NCBI GenBank assembly: GCA_949927415.1
Contig: CATLFB010000001.1
Coordinates: forward strand, 434,001-498,000
Source: an uncultured Candidatus Melainabacteria bacterium
GTDB lineage: Bacteria > Cyanobacteriota > Vampirovibrionia > Gastranaerophilales > Gastranaerophilaceae
Direction: 5' to 3'
Length of the DNA: 64,000 nt
This document shows, piece by piece, positions 48,332 through 57,468 of this stretch. Numbering within the stretch: the first letter of the stretch is position 1; each line of letters starts with the position of its first letter. The notes under the pieces are model-generated. The model was not told the origin of the DNA and searched no databases. It was given only the letters and a program-made list of their open reading frames with translations. A program made the position numbers and the translations under genes.

Positions 48332-51300
48332 GTGCTTTTAGAGGGAAGTTTATCATCAAAAAAAACAGACATGCTTGTTGAAAAATACGCAAAACTTTTG
48401 AATGCGGGAATTGAGGCCTCATCAATTCTTGTACTTGTGCAGAATTCGCAGGCAAAAAACAAATTTTTAGAAAGTACACTTAATCTTTTAAACATAAATG
48501 CAATCGAAAAACTTGAAGTTCATTCATTTTTTTCGCTAGTTTATAACACAATAATCGACAACTGGGCCGTTTTAGAAAACATAAACCCTTATCCCGGCGC
48601 GGAAATCCTGCCGAACCTTGCCGGACTTGAAGTTTCACAATTTATTTTAAAAGACATCATAAGAGAAGTTAAATTCAAAGGTTACAATTCAAAAAAATCA
48701 CTTCTCCACCAGCTTTTCAGACGTTATTCACTAATCGTCCAGAACAATTTGACAGACGAGGATGTTGAATGGCGTTCAAGAATTTTAGGCGAAAGTTTTG
48801 CGGATGATGCAAAAGCCGCGCTTAAAAAACTTCTGGCAAGAACTCTTGAACTTCGGGACTTTGACTACCTGCGCCAGGGGCTTGTTTTCAATTATATTTA
48901 TAAAAACACGGATTACTTTAAAAACATAAAATATTTGATTATAGATGACGGAGATGAAATTACGCCTGCTTGTTTTGATTTTATCAAACATTTAGCGCCG
49001 CAATTAAAAGATTACGCAATCGCGTTTGACAAGAAAGGCGCCAGCCGCACAGGCTATTTGAGCGCAGATAGAACCGCCGTTTGGGAGTTTGAAAAACTTT
49101 TTAATGAACCTGTTATTTCGATTGATGCAAGTTCAAAAATGAAATTTGACGCGGAAAATCTTTTCAAAAATATCACGGAAGAAAAGTCGGAGATTTTGCA
49201 AAATTTTTCACTTTCTTCACCCTCAAAACGCGCAAAAATGATTGACCTTGCATCAAAACAAATCAATTCTCTGTTGAAATCAAACGTCAAGCCAAACGAA
49301 ATTGCAATCGTGACACCGGTGATTGACGATATGCTGAAATTTTCGCTGAAAGAATCAATAAAAAATCATACGCGTCTTTTGTTTTTATCGGGCAGTGAAA
49401 AACTTATTCAAAACCCGCTTGTGCTCTCAACCCTGACGATTATCAAACTCAATTGCGGAATGCGCAGCTCTCTGACATCATTTGATTTGAGAATAATTTT
49501 GTCGAATTTTCTGGAAATTCCAATCAAATATTGCCGCGAAATTCTATCTCAATTTGACCGCACAAAAGAACTCATTGATTTTGAATTTCCTCATGAAGAT
49601 TACACCGAAAAATATCGAAAATTTTTAAAACTTGTTAATGAACAGGAAAATTCCGAAAAAAAACTTTCACTCCAAGCTTTAGAAATCTACAACGAACTTG
49701 TGGAGTTGAAATCCTTTGATACTCAGGTTTTGAACAAGTTTAATTTCTTCATAAAACAGCTTCAGGAGTTTGAAAATATTTTCAAAAATGATTTTGAAAA
49801 TCGCAAGAGCGAAATCATAATCCAAATCGAAAATTCAATAATTTCCGAAAATCCATACTCGATTTTGGAAATTTCTGAACGGGATTTGGTAATCGGCACG
49901 CCGCAAAAAATCATCGACAACCAAATCCGCACAAAATACCAAATCTGGCTGGATGTCTCAAGCGACGAGTGGATTAAAAGCGACACAGGCCCCTTGTACA
50001 ACGCATGGGTTTTCCAGCGCGGCTGGGCAAAAGATGAATACACAATTGACGATAATATTGAGTTGGGTCGAGAAAAAACAGCCAGAATTTTAAGAAAACT
50101 TACGCTTTGTGCTGATGAAAAAGTTTTTGCATACTCAAGCCTTTTTGACGGCAACGGAATCGAAAACTTCGGCGGTATCGAAAAACACATTTTGACACCA
50201 ACCGAAACAACGGTTCAACCCGAAACTCAAAAGAAATTCCAAATCACACCGCGCCCGGACCAGCAGCCGGTATTGGATTACAAATCCGGAAAGATGGCAA
50301 TTTCAGCGGTTCCGGGCGCCGGCAAGACAACAATTTTGCTTGCTTTAATCCTGAAACTTCTTGAAAACGGCGCGTGTCCTGAAAACATTTTTGTCTTGAC
50401 ATATATGGAATCCGCCGCCAGAAATTTCCGCGAAAGAATCAAATCAGTTAGAGAAGATTCTTCGCAATTGCCGAATATCAGTACAATTCACGGGCTTGCG
50501 CTGAGGATTCTCAAAGAAAACGGAAACTTTGAACGCCTAGGGCTCTCATCAGATTTTGAAATCTGCGACGACACTCAGCGCTCGAGAATTGTGAAAGAAA
50601 TCGCCGCAAAATTAAAACTCAAAAAAACAGAAACCGATGAATTTGACCGGGGGATTTCAGTTTACAAAATCGGCTGCAATGTTGGTGCGAAATCAGCTCA
50701 AAATGCCGCAGGCGCACAAAACATAACAGATAAAAAAGTTTTAAAATTCCTTGATTTTTTTGAAGAATATCAAAGCCGTTTAAAAGAAAGCAATTTGATT
50801 GATTATGATGACATGCTGGTCTCATCCGTCAGACTTCTGGAAGAAAACCCGGATATCCTTGCATATTATCAGGAAATCTGTCATTTTGTAATTGAAGACG
50901 AAGCGCAGGATTCATCGGCAATTCAGCAGAGGCTTATCAATCTTTTGAGTGCGAAGTACAAAAATCTGATTCGCTGCGGCGACATAAATCAGGCAATTAC
51001 AACAACTTTTTCAAACGCAGATGTTGAAGGATTCAGAAACTTCATTTCGCAATCAAACAACGTGAGCATGAATTGTTCGCAGCGCTGCACAAAAGATGTC
51101 TGGATGCTTGCAAACAATCTTGTGAGATTTGCAGATGTTCATGATGAGATGAAAAACGCGTTTTTCAAAATATTTATGTCACCTGTGGAAGGCAGAAATC
51201 CGGTGAGCGAAAACGCGGTTACGCCAAAAATTTTCGATACTACAATCGAAGAAAAAAATTACATTTTATCCGTAATCAAAAACACGCTCAAAAAAAATCC

Positions 51301-52231
51301 GAAAGCGACTGTTGGAATTCTTCTCCGAAACAATTTTCAAGTTGTTCAGTGGATGGATTTTATAAACAACAGCGGGCTGAAAACCATTACCAGAAGCGAA
51401 TGTTTGGAACAAAAGACTATTTTCCGCGTAATTTTTGCAGTTCTTTCTATGATTTTGAACCCGTTTGATAACGACACAATTGCGGACAATTACGAAATTC
51501 TGGCAGAAAGCGGACTTTACAAACAACGGCTCGGATCTGAAGTCAGAAAGTATGAAAACCCGTTTATTTCGCTAAATTGCGACAATATCAACAATATTTA
51601 TCTTGAACAATTTTACTGGGATTTGACATACTGGCTATCGTTTCCGCATTTGACGGTCGATGAACTTGCAATAAAAATCGGGCTGCATTATTTTTCAAAC
51701 GAAATCGAAAAGTCAAATGTTTACCTGATTTCAACGCTCATAAAACGAATCGGGATGGCAAATTCGGGGTTTGAATACATTATAACGCGGCTTGGCGAAT
51801 TGGCGAAAAAGACTTCTTTAAGCGGCTTCAAATTTTTCTCGGAAGAGGATGAAAGCGACAAAGAATTTTTGGAAGGAAAAGTTCAGATTATGACGCTTCA
51901 CAAGTCAAAGGGTGATGAATTTGACCTTGTATTTTTGCCGGAGATGGCGGAGAAAAATTTGACACTTGATTTTGCGCAAGTCAAGTTAAAATCGTCGGAT
52001 TTTATGGAAAATTTGCGCCAGTTGAACCCTGAATACAAGCCGAAATCGGAAATTCAGCTTAAAGAAGAACTGTTGGCAGAAAACTTGAGGCTTTTGTATG
52101 TTGCGATTACGCGCGCGAAGAGAAATCTTCACATCACAGTCAGCCGCAAGGCAAAAGCTTTTGAAAAAATGATTGATCAGCAGCCGTCGTTGGTGTTTGA
52201 TGTAATTGAAGAAAGGGCCGGTGTTTTATGA
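48332..52231 (+). CDS. AddB/AddA-like double helicase
   Basis: About 1300 residues from GTG 48332 (AGAGGA 9 bases upstream; TTG 48323 is an alternative). The C-terminal half is a UvrD/AddA superfamily I helicase: Walker A SAVPGAGKTTI near residue 657, LTYMESAARNFRERI, Walker B VIEDEAQDSSAIQQR near 855, TLHKSKGDEFDLVFLPEM near 1190 and LYVAITRAKRNL near 1257. The N-terminal half has a helicase-like start with a degraded P-loop (LLEGSLSSKKTDMLVEKYAKLL) and UvrD-like IAIVTPVIDDML, as AddB has. It overlaps the nuclease gene (ATGA). Probably processes DNA ends for recombination. The two-half reading is by pattern. Confidence 0.85.
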   Translation: MLLEGSLSSKKTDMLVEKYAKLLNAGIEASSILVLVQNSQAKNKFLESTLNLLNINAIEKLEVHSFFSLVYNTIIDNWAVLENINPYPGAEILPNLAGLEVSQFILKDIIREVKFKGYNSKKSLLHQLFRRYSLIVQNNLTDEDVEWRSRILGESFADDAKAALKKLLARTLELRDFDYLRQGLVFNYIYKNTDYFKNIKYLIIDDGDEITPACFDFIKHLAPQLKDYAIAFDKKGASRTGYLSADRTAVWEFEKLFNEPVISIDASSKMKFDAENLFKNITEEKSEILQNFSLSSPSKRAKMIDLASKQINSLLKSNVKPNEIAIVTPVIDDMLKFSLKESIKNHTRLLFLSGSEKLIQNPLVLSTLTIIKLNCGMRSSLTSFDLRIILSNFLEIPIKYCREILSQFDRTKELIDFEFPHEDYTEKYRKFLKLVNEQENSEKKLSLQALEIYNELVELKSFDTQVLNKFNFFIKQLQEFENIFKNDFENRKSEIIIQIENSIISENPYSILEISERDLVIGTPQKIIDNQIRTKYQIWLDVSSDEWIKSDTGPLYNAWVFQRGWAKDEYTIDDNIELGREKTARILRKLTLCADEKVFAYSSLFDGNGIENFGGIEKHILTPTETTVQPETQKKFQITPRPDQQPVLDYKSGKMAISAVPGAGKTTILLALILKLLENGACPENIFVLTYMESAARNFRERIKSVREDSSQLPNISTIHGLALRILKENGNFERLGLSSDFEICDDTQRSRIVKEIAAKLKLKKTETDEFDRGISVYKIGCNVGAKSAQNAAGAQNITDKKVLKFLDFFEEYQSRLKESNLIDYDDMLVSSVRLLEENPDILAYYQEICHFVIEDEAQDSSAIQQRLINLLSAKYKNLIRCGDINQAITTTFSNADVEGFRNFISQSNNVSMNCSQRCTKDVWMLANNLVRFADVHDEMKNAFFKIFMSPVEGRNPVSENAVTPKIFDTTIEEKNYILSVIKNTLKKNPKATVGILLRNNFQVVQWMDFINNSGLKTITRSECLEQKTIFRVIFAVLSMILNPFDNDTIADNYEILAESGLYKQRLGSEVRKYENPFISLNCDNINNIYLEQFYWDLTYWLSFPHLTVDELAIKIGLHYFSNEIEKSNVYLISTLIKRIGMANSGFEYIITRLGELAKKTSLSGFKFFSEEDESDKEFLEGKVQIMTLHKSKGDEFDLVFLPEMAEKNLTLDFAQVKLKSSDFMENLRQLNPEYKPKSEIQLKEELLAENLRLLYVAITRAKRNLHITVSRKAKAFEKMIDQQPSLVFDVIEERAGVL

Positions 52232-52962
52232 AGAATTTTTCACCTAACATGCTGAAAACATATCAGAGCTGCCCTTTAAAATACAATTTGAAATTCAACG
52301 AAAAAATCACGATACCGCAGAATCCGGCATTTTTTGAAAAGGGCAAAAAAATTCATGCACTGGCAAATTACTATCATCGCGGCGCAGACATTACAAAGCT
52401 TGAAAAGGCTTTGAATGAAAGCGAACGCGAGATTTGGAAACGTTTAAAAAATAACGAATATTTTTCGAAAAAATGTTTGCATTCGGAATATCCGATAACG
52501 GCAAAGATTGATGATATCTGGATTTTCGGGCGGCTTGATGCGATAGTTTGCGAAGCTGTTGGTGAGGTATCAGCGCGAAGTTTTGAGGTTAATGAAAAAG
52601 ACACCGGCACCTGCGGGCAACTCGGGCCGGATGAAGAAAAGTGCGCCTCTTCACACTCATATTGGATTTTGGATTACAAGACGGGTTCAATTCCGAAAAA
52701 TCCGGAAAAAGATTTTCAGACAATGATATATTTGCTTTGCGCAGATTTGATTTTACCTCCGCGCAAGTCGCTTTCTTTTGTCTACATTGATTTGAAAAAT
52801 AATGAAAACAAAGTTATTGAATTCACGCCTGAATTAAAAGAATTTTACGAAAACACAATAAAACAACAGTGCCGCGAAATCCTTGCAACAAAAGATTTTG
52901 AAGGCAAAGAAAATCGTGAACACTGCCGTTTTTGCGAATATAATAAAATCTGTCGTTATTAA
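52228..52962 (+). CDS. PD-(D/E)XK nuclease with iron-sulfur cluster
   Basis: 244 residues, RecB/AddB/Cas4 nuclease type. Cysteine in SCPLKYNLKF (residue 15) plus C-x2-C-x5-C (233, 236, 242) form the iron-sulfur staple seen in AddB. Catalytic GRLDAIV and WILDYKTG (aspartate, D-x-K) and Q-x-x-x-Y (QTMIYLL) are present. A non-family stretch of about 30 residues (GEVSARSFEVNEKDTGTC...CASSHS) separates GRLDAIV from YWILDYKTG. The start overlaps the helicase stop, implying a complex. Confidence 0.88.
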   Translation: MKNFSPNMLKTYQSCPLKYNLKFNEKITIPQNPAFFEKGKKIHALANYYHRGADITKLEKALNESEREIWKRLKNNEYFSKKCLHSEYPITAKIDDIWIFGRLDAIVCEAVGEVSARSFEVNEKDTGTCGQLGPDEEKCASSHSYWILDYKTGSIPKNPEKDFQTMIYLLCADLILPPRKSLSFVYIDLKNNENKVIEFTPELKEFYENTIKQQCREILATKDFEGKENREHCRFCEYNKICRY

Positions 52963-53065
52963 ACGGTCACCGCTATTTTTACCGCTCCCCCTCCCCTCCT
53001 TTTTAATAAGAAAAAGAGGTGACTTTTTTAGTTTTTTTAAAAAAGGAGCATTCACCTCTAGAGAT

Positions 53066-53119
53066 TTGCGATAGCTATGACCTTATCGCAATTATTTCCT
53101 CAGCTATGATAAGGAAATA
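53066..53119. promoter_or_regulatory. Two adjacent hairpins upstream of an HTH gene
   Basis: TTGCGATA (53066-53073)/TATCGCAA (53084-53091) and TATTTCCT (53093-53100)/AGGAAATA (53112-53119), each an exact 8-base stem and each with AGCTATGA in its loop region. They lie in a 250-bp gap (52963-53213) with no gene. Confidence 0.5.
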
Positions 53120-53231
53120 CCTTTATAAAATTTTCACAATTTATAGAAACACGGCCAATTGTCTAATATATTTTACATAATAACATAATATTGGGTAGCA
53201 AGTCAATATATAGGTGTTTACAATAAAATGT

Positions 53232-53462
53232 ATGACTAACGGAAATCATACTAATTTAACTGAAAAACTCGGGCAAAAAATTCGCATTGAAAGAATGAAA
53301 CGAAAAATGTCTCAAGAAAAGCTCGCGGAACTCGCCGAACTTAACAGAAATTTTATCGGCATGGTTGAAAGAGGCGAAAGCAATATTACAGTCAAGAATC
53401 TTGAGCATATTTCAAAAGCATTTGGAATGGAAATTCAGGATTTATTCAATTTTGTTTTGTAA
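53232..53462 (+). CDS. XRE-family HTH regulator
   Basis: About 76 residues from ATG 53232 (MTNGNHTNLTEKLGQ); an ATG at 53214 is an alternative. Single Cro/C1-type HTH (IRIERMKRKMSQEKLAELAELNRNFIGMVERGESNITVKNLEHISKAF). Unlike the other two XRE genes it has no pseudopilin partner. Confidence 0.88.
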   Translation: MTNGNHTNLTEKLGQKIRIERMKRKMSQEKLAELAELNRNFIGMVERGESNITVKNLEHISKAFGMEIQDLFNFVL

Positions 53463-53570
53463 ATACTGCAGATACGTAATATAAGATTTTCATGCCTTTA
53501 CAATTATAAAGCATGACAGAATTGCTGATTTATTTTGGCTGACTAATTTTATTGAATCTAATAAAACAAA

Positions 53571-53596
53571 ACCCCCGCAAATTTGCGAGGGTTTTT
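53571..53596. terminator. Bidirectional terminator between HTH gene and rplL
   Basis: ACCCCCGCAAA at 53571-53581 pairs with TTTGCGAGGGT with one mismatch, A-run before and T-run after. Confidence 0.8.
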
Positions 53597-53617
53597 AGAT
53601 TATGTTTAAGAATCAAA

Positions 53618-53992
53618 CTACTTGATTTCAACTGTAGCGCCAGCTGCTTCAAGCTGTTTTTTGATTGCTTCAGCATCTTCTTTTTTGATGCCTTCTTTAA
53701 CCGGTTTCGGAGCACCGTCAACAAGGTCTTTAGCTTCTTTCAAGCCAAGGCCTGTGATAGCACGAACTTCTTTCAATACAGCGATTTTGTTAGCGCCTGC
53801 TGAAGCAAGGATAACTGAAACTTCTGAAGCTTCTTCAGCTGCTGCTTCGCCTGCTGCTGCTGGTGCTGCTGCTACTGCAACAGGTGCTGCTGCAGATACG
53901 CCGAATTTTTCTTCCATTGCTTTTACTAATTCTGCTGCTTCTAATAAAGTTAATTTTTCAATTGATTCTAAAATTGATTCTACGTTAGACAT
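53618..53992 (-). CDS. rplL: 50S ribosomal protein L7/L12
   Basis: 124 residues. N-terminal dimerisation domain ([31 protein letters not shown]), alanine-rich hinge, and C-terminal [43 protein letters not shown]. Follows rplJ; rpoB does not follow, because a terminator and an HTH gene do. Confidence 0.97.
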   Translation of the reverse strand: MSNVESILESIEKLTLLEAAELVKAMEEKFGVSAAAPVAVAAAPAAAGEAAAEEASEVSVILASAGANKIAVLKEVRAITGLGLKEAKDLVDGAPKPVKEGIKKEDAEAIKKQLEAAGATVEIK

Positions 53993-54112
53993 TATTTTTC
54001 TCCTTGTATGTTAATTGTGTACGTTTAGTTTGTTTGATTTGTGTCTTTCGGATTTATCAGCCTTTTAGCTTAAGCACAACTTAAAACTATGCGGCCGGCT
54101 TTAGAAAATCCG

Positions 54113-54634
54113 TTATGCAGCTTTTTGATCTCTGACAGCTGCAACAGCTCTTGTGAGAGATGCCATAACTGCGTTGACTGAAAGTGCAATGCCTGATGCC
54201 GGTGAGTTGATTGAACCGAGCATTTTGGCGATAAGTTCTTCTTTTGAAGGAAGTTTTGATAACGCTTCTGCTTCTTTTGCTGATAACAAATTGCCGTCAA
54301 GCGCTGCACCTAAAATTACACCTTTTTTGCTTTCTTTGATGAATTTTGCAACGACTTTAGCAGGGCTTACCTGGTCTTCGTAACCGAAAGCAAGAGCAAT
54401 CGGTCCTTTGAATGTATCATTAAGAACTTCAAAATCAGTACCTTTTACGGCGATTTTAGCAAGAGTGTTTTTTGTAACCATATAGTCGCCGCCTTCTTTT
54501 TGAAGTGCGCGTCTAAGCTTTTGAATTTCTTCAACAGTGTAGCCTTTGTATTCAGTTACGATTGCAACTTTTGCTTTTTCTAATTTTGATTTCAGAGCGT
54601 CTATTTTTTCAGATTTAAATTGTTTTGTTGCCAT
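54113..54634 (-). CDS. rplJ: 50S ribosomal protein L10
   Basis: About 173 residues from ATG 54634 (MATKQFKSEK; AGGAGC upstream). VTEYKGYTVEEIQKLRRALQ, KNTLAKIAVKGTDF and FGYEDQVSPAKVV are L10-like. Binds L12 dimers. It heads rplJ-rplL. Confidence 0.96.
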   Translation of the reverse strand: MATKQFKSEKIDALKSKLEKAKVAIVTEYKGYTVEEIQKLRRALQKEGGDYMVTKNTLAKIAVKGTDFEVLNDTFKGPIALAFGYEDQVSPAKVVAKFIKESKKGVILGAALDGNLLSAKEAEALSKLPSKEELIAKMLGSINSPASGIALSVNAVMASLTRAVAAVRDQKAA

Positions 54635-54830
54635 TTTTAGCTCCTTGTTTTTGTATCGACCTGTTGTTTTGAATGGAAATCTTTTCATACAAAAAAGATT
54701 TTGCGCATCCAAACCGCAAAATCACACATTTCTGAAATATAAAATATTTAGCCAGTGTAACCTCGATTAGCAGTTTTTGAACTTTTAACGCCGATTGGCG
54801 GCTAATTGTCTGCGGTTTATGAGATTATAT
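54635..54830 (-). promoter_or_regulatory. Possible L10 leader RNA
   Basis: The roughly 200-base region before rplJ contains, on the minus strand, ACCGCAGACAATTAG followed by GCCGCCAATCGGCG, a small hairpin. L10 leaders repress rplJL in many bacteria. I cannot verify the fold. Confidence 0.35.
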
Positions 54831-54862
54831 TATATTAAAACATTTAAAAAATCAAGCATAGC

Positions 54863-55786
54863 TTAATATTTTTTAACCAAAGTCCAAACGTTTTCGGGTT
54901 CCGTTGTATCGTAAACCCCTTTCAAATACGCTTCAAACATGTTTTTCGGCTCCATGTAATATCTGTTACAGAAGTTGCCGTAGCAGATAATTTCGTTATA
55001 GAGGTTGAGTTTCAGAAGGATTTGCAAATCATAGTAGACATCTTTCAAAAGCGCCTTGTCATCGAAGGCATCAATTGCAGCATAGAATTTTAGAATGCAG
55101 TGTTCTTTGCGCATTTCGGCCTGCAAATCTTCTAAAGCCTTATTTGTGTAGTATAAAAGCTTGTTTACATGCGTAAACCCTTTTAAGGTTACAACAAGCT
55201 GGTCGCCGCTTTTTGCAAACTTGCAGCAGGGCGCTTCTTTGATTCTGTTGTAAAATTCACAAACCAGCCTGTCAGCGATTTCTTTATTCTCTTTTTCTTT
55301 TTCTTCATCAGGACGAATATCGTCAACAATTCGTTTTTTGGCCGCAAGCTTTACTATCAAAACGACATTTCTGTAAGCCAGAATTGCCTGATCGGCTTCT
55401 GCTCTGAGCTGGGCGTTAAATTCGTCTTCATTTTTTGATTTAATCTTATCAATTGTTCTTCCGATTCTGTTTTCTGCAGAAGATGTGTAAATTTTCAACT
55501 GAGACAATGCGCCGATTACAACAAGCAGGAACATTACAAAAAGGAAAAGTGAACCGTCGGTTTGATTTACGCCTTTGTTCAGGGATTCTTCAAAGTATGC
55601 ATGCATAAAGTTTGTGATATTTTCCGCAACCGGATTCAAAAATGCAAGAAACTGACAGTTTATTAAATCGAAAAACCAGTACATTATAAAAGCAAAAAGT
55701 GTTATAAAAACGACAATCTGGATTACCATTGCGAAATCCACAAACAGTCTTAAAAACTTTTTCAAAAAATTAAATATTGCAAGCAT
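54863..55786 (-). CDS. Membrane protein with cyclase-like C-terminal domain
   Basis: 307 residues with three hydrophobic segments in the first 105 residues, a charged linker, and a C-terminal domain (about 190-300) with KFAKSGDQLVVTLKGFTHVNKLLYYTNKAL, HCILKFYAAIDAF, LNEIICYGNF. The order resembles a class III nucleotide cyclase domain, but the metal-binding aspartates are not obvious. Function unknown; the cyclase idea is weak. Confidence 0.55.
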   Translation of the reverse strand: MLAIFNFLKKFLRLFVDFAMVIQIVVFITLFAFIMYWFFDLINCQFLAFLNPVAENITNFMHAYFEESLNKGVNQTDGSLFLFVMFLLVVIGALSQLKIYTSSAENRIGRTIDKIKSKNEDEFNAQLRAEADQAILAYRNVVLIVKLAAKKRIVDDIRPDEEKEKENKEIADRLVCEFYNRIKEAPCCKFAKSGDQLVVTLKGFTHVNKLLYYTNKALEDLQAEMRKEHCILKFYAAIDAFDDKALLKDVYYDLQILLKLNLYNEIICYGNFCNRYYMEPKNMFEAYLKGVYDTTEPENVWTLVKKY

Positions 55787-55803
55787 ACTCTTCCTCTTTT
55801 ATA

Positions 55804-56661
55804 CTAGTTTTCCAGCGATATATTGTCAATCAAGCGCACGTTACCGATTTTTACGGCAATAAAAACGATTGTATCTTTGTCCGCGGTTTTCTTTAATTCC
55901 AAATCGTTTTTGTCGCGGAATTCAAGATATTCAAGACTGTGGCAGCTTTTCAGAAAATTGAAAGCGGTTTCTGCCAGCGCTTCGGTATCTTTTATACCTG
56001 AATTATAGCATGATTTGATGTTAAATAAAATGTTTTTAAGAACAAGTGCATCTTTTCTTTCTTGTTCATTGAGATATTTATTGCGCGAACTCATTGCCAG
56101 ACCGTCAGCTTCGCGAACAATCGGGCAGGGAATAATTTCTGTCGGAATGCTCAAATCTTTAACCATTTTCTTAATAATTATTAACTGCTGGCGATCTTTT
56201 TCCCCGAAAAATGCAAAATCCGGCTGTACAATATTGAACAATTTATTCACAACTGTACAAACTCCGTCAAAATGGCCTGTTCTTGACTTTCCGCAGAGTT
56301 TATTCACGTAGAAAAACGGCGGGATGACATAGGTCAGAAAATCATTTGACATAATATGTCCTTCTCCGTACATTTCAGCGGCAGATGGTGCAAAAACAAT
56401 ATCAACACCCGCGCTTTCAGCCATTTCTCTATCGGCATCAAGGGTTCTGGGATATTTTTCAAAATCTTCGCCGGGGCAGAACTGAATCGGGTTCACAAAA
56501 ACTGAGACAACAGTTTTGTCGCATTTTTCAACACTTTTTTTGATTAAACTCAAATGTCCCTCATGCAAAGCCCCCATTGTCGGAACAAGCCCGACGGTTA
56601 GCCCTTGTTTTTTCCAGATTCTAATTTGTTCTCTGACTTCCGCTATAGTGTGTAATAACAT
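55804..56661 (-). CDS. panC: Pantothenate synthetase
   Basis: 285 residues. VPTMGALHEGHLSLIKK (HxGH), VFVNPIQFCPGEDFEKYPR, FFGEKDRQQL and LAMSSRNKYLN. Joins pantoate to beta-alanine. On the minus strand downstream of panB; a TPR gene lies between them. Confidence 0.96.
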   Translation of the reverse strand: MLLHTIAEVREQIRIWKKQGLTVGLVPTMGALHEGHLSLIKKSVEKCDKTVVSVFVNPIQFCPGEDFEKYPRTLDADREMAESAGVDIVFAPSAAEMYGEGHIMSNDFLTYVIPPFFYVNKLCGKSRTGHFDGVCTVVNKLFNIVQPDFAFFGEKDRQQLIIIKKMVKDLSIPTEIIPCPIVREADGLAMSSRNKYLNEQERKDALVLKNILFNIKSCYNSGIKDTEALAETAFNFLKSCHSLEYLEFRDKNDLELKKTADKDTIVFIAVKIGNVRLIDNISLEN

Positions 56662-56698
56662 TTCTCTACCTCTTATTGGAATAATTATATCACAAGTT

Positions 56699-57451
56699 TT
56701 AGAATTTATATTTTTTCTTTAAATTTGCATAATGCTCTTCGTAATAATTTTTATTATTATAAAGTTCTTTCAACCTTTCATTTTTCGGACACATTTTGAC
56801 AGCCGTATTGTAATCAGACAGGAACAATTCGTTCTGTCCGAGAGCCCTGTAAATATAGCCTCTCACTGCATAATCATGGCAGGAAGGTTTTTCATCATTT
56901 TGGATTTCCATATCTATAAGATTCAGGGCAATTGTATAATCTTTGTTTAAAATCCCGTTTATTGCTGCAAGCTGGTTGGATTTTGTTTGAACACAGGCGG
57001 CAATTGCGTTTTCTTTGTCACCTTTGATTGTGTAGAGGAGGCACAATTGCGCAAGGGCCATGTCATTTTTACTTATGCTGTATGATTTTTCAAATGCCTG
57101 AATAGCGTCTTTGCCCCGGAACGTTCTGCTGTAGTATGAGCCTTTTTCTTCGTACATAACGGCTTTTACAGATGGAAAAAGCGCGGTTTTCAAAGCCAAA
57201 TCGTAGTATTTGCCGGCATGCGACAAATCTTCCGTTTTATAAGCCGCACTCAAAAGCCAGAAAGGTAATCCCAAATACAAAATAAATAAAGCCGTGACTA
57301 TCACACCGATTTTTGCATACGCATACTTTAATTTCTTTGTCCGATACAATTCGATTCCGGAAAAAACGCTCAACACGACAATAGCAATTACGCTTACTAT
57401 TGATACCAAAACCATTACAACCACAGTAATAAACAAATCATTATTAATCAT
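56699..57451 (-). CDS. Membrane-anchored TPR-like protein
   Basis: 250 residues. Two N-terminal hydrophobic segments (VVVMVLVSIVSVIAIVVLSVF and IGVIVTALFILYLGLPFWLL), then TPR-like pairs (GKYYDLALKTALF, DAIQAFEKSYSISKNDMALAQLC, NELFLSDYNTAVKMCP). Between panB and panC on the same strand. Role unknown. Confidence 0.8.
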   Translation of the reverse strand: MINNDLFITVVVMVLVSIVSVIAIVVLSVFSGIELYRTKKLKYAYAKIGVIVTALFILYLGLPFWLLSAAYKTEDLSHAGKYYDLALKTALFPSVKAVMYEEKGSYYSRTFRGKDAIQAFEKSYSISKNDMALAQLCLLYTIKGDKENAIAACVQTKSNQLAAINGILNKDYTIALNLIDMEIQNDEKPSCHDYAVRGYIYRALGQNELFLSDYNTAVKMCPKNERLKELYNNKNYYEEHYANLKKKYKF

Positions 57452-57468
57452 AATTACCAGCCTCTTAT

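Noticed and set aside
52970-53060. Another palindromic element after the nuclease
   Set aside because: CCTCCTTTTT/AAAAAGAGG forms a hairpin, but the ends do not match the element family well enough.
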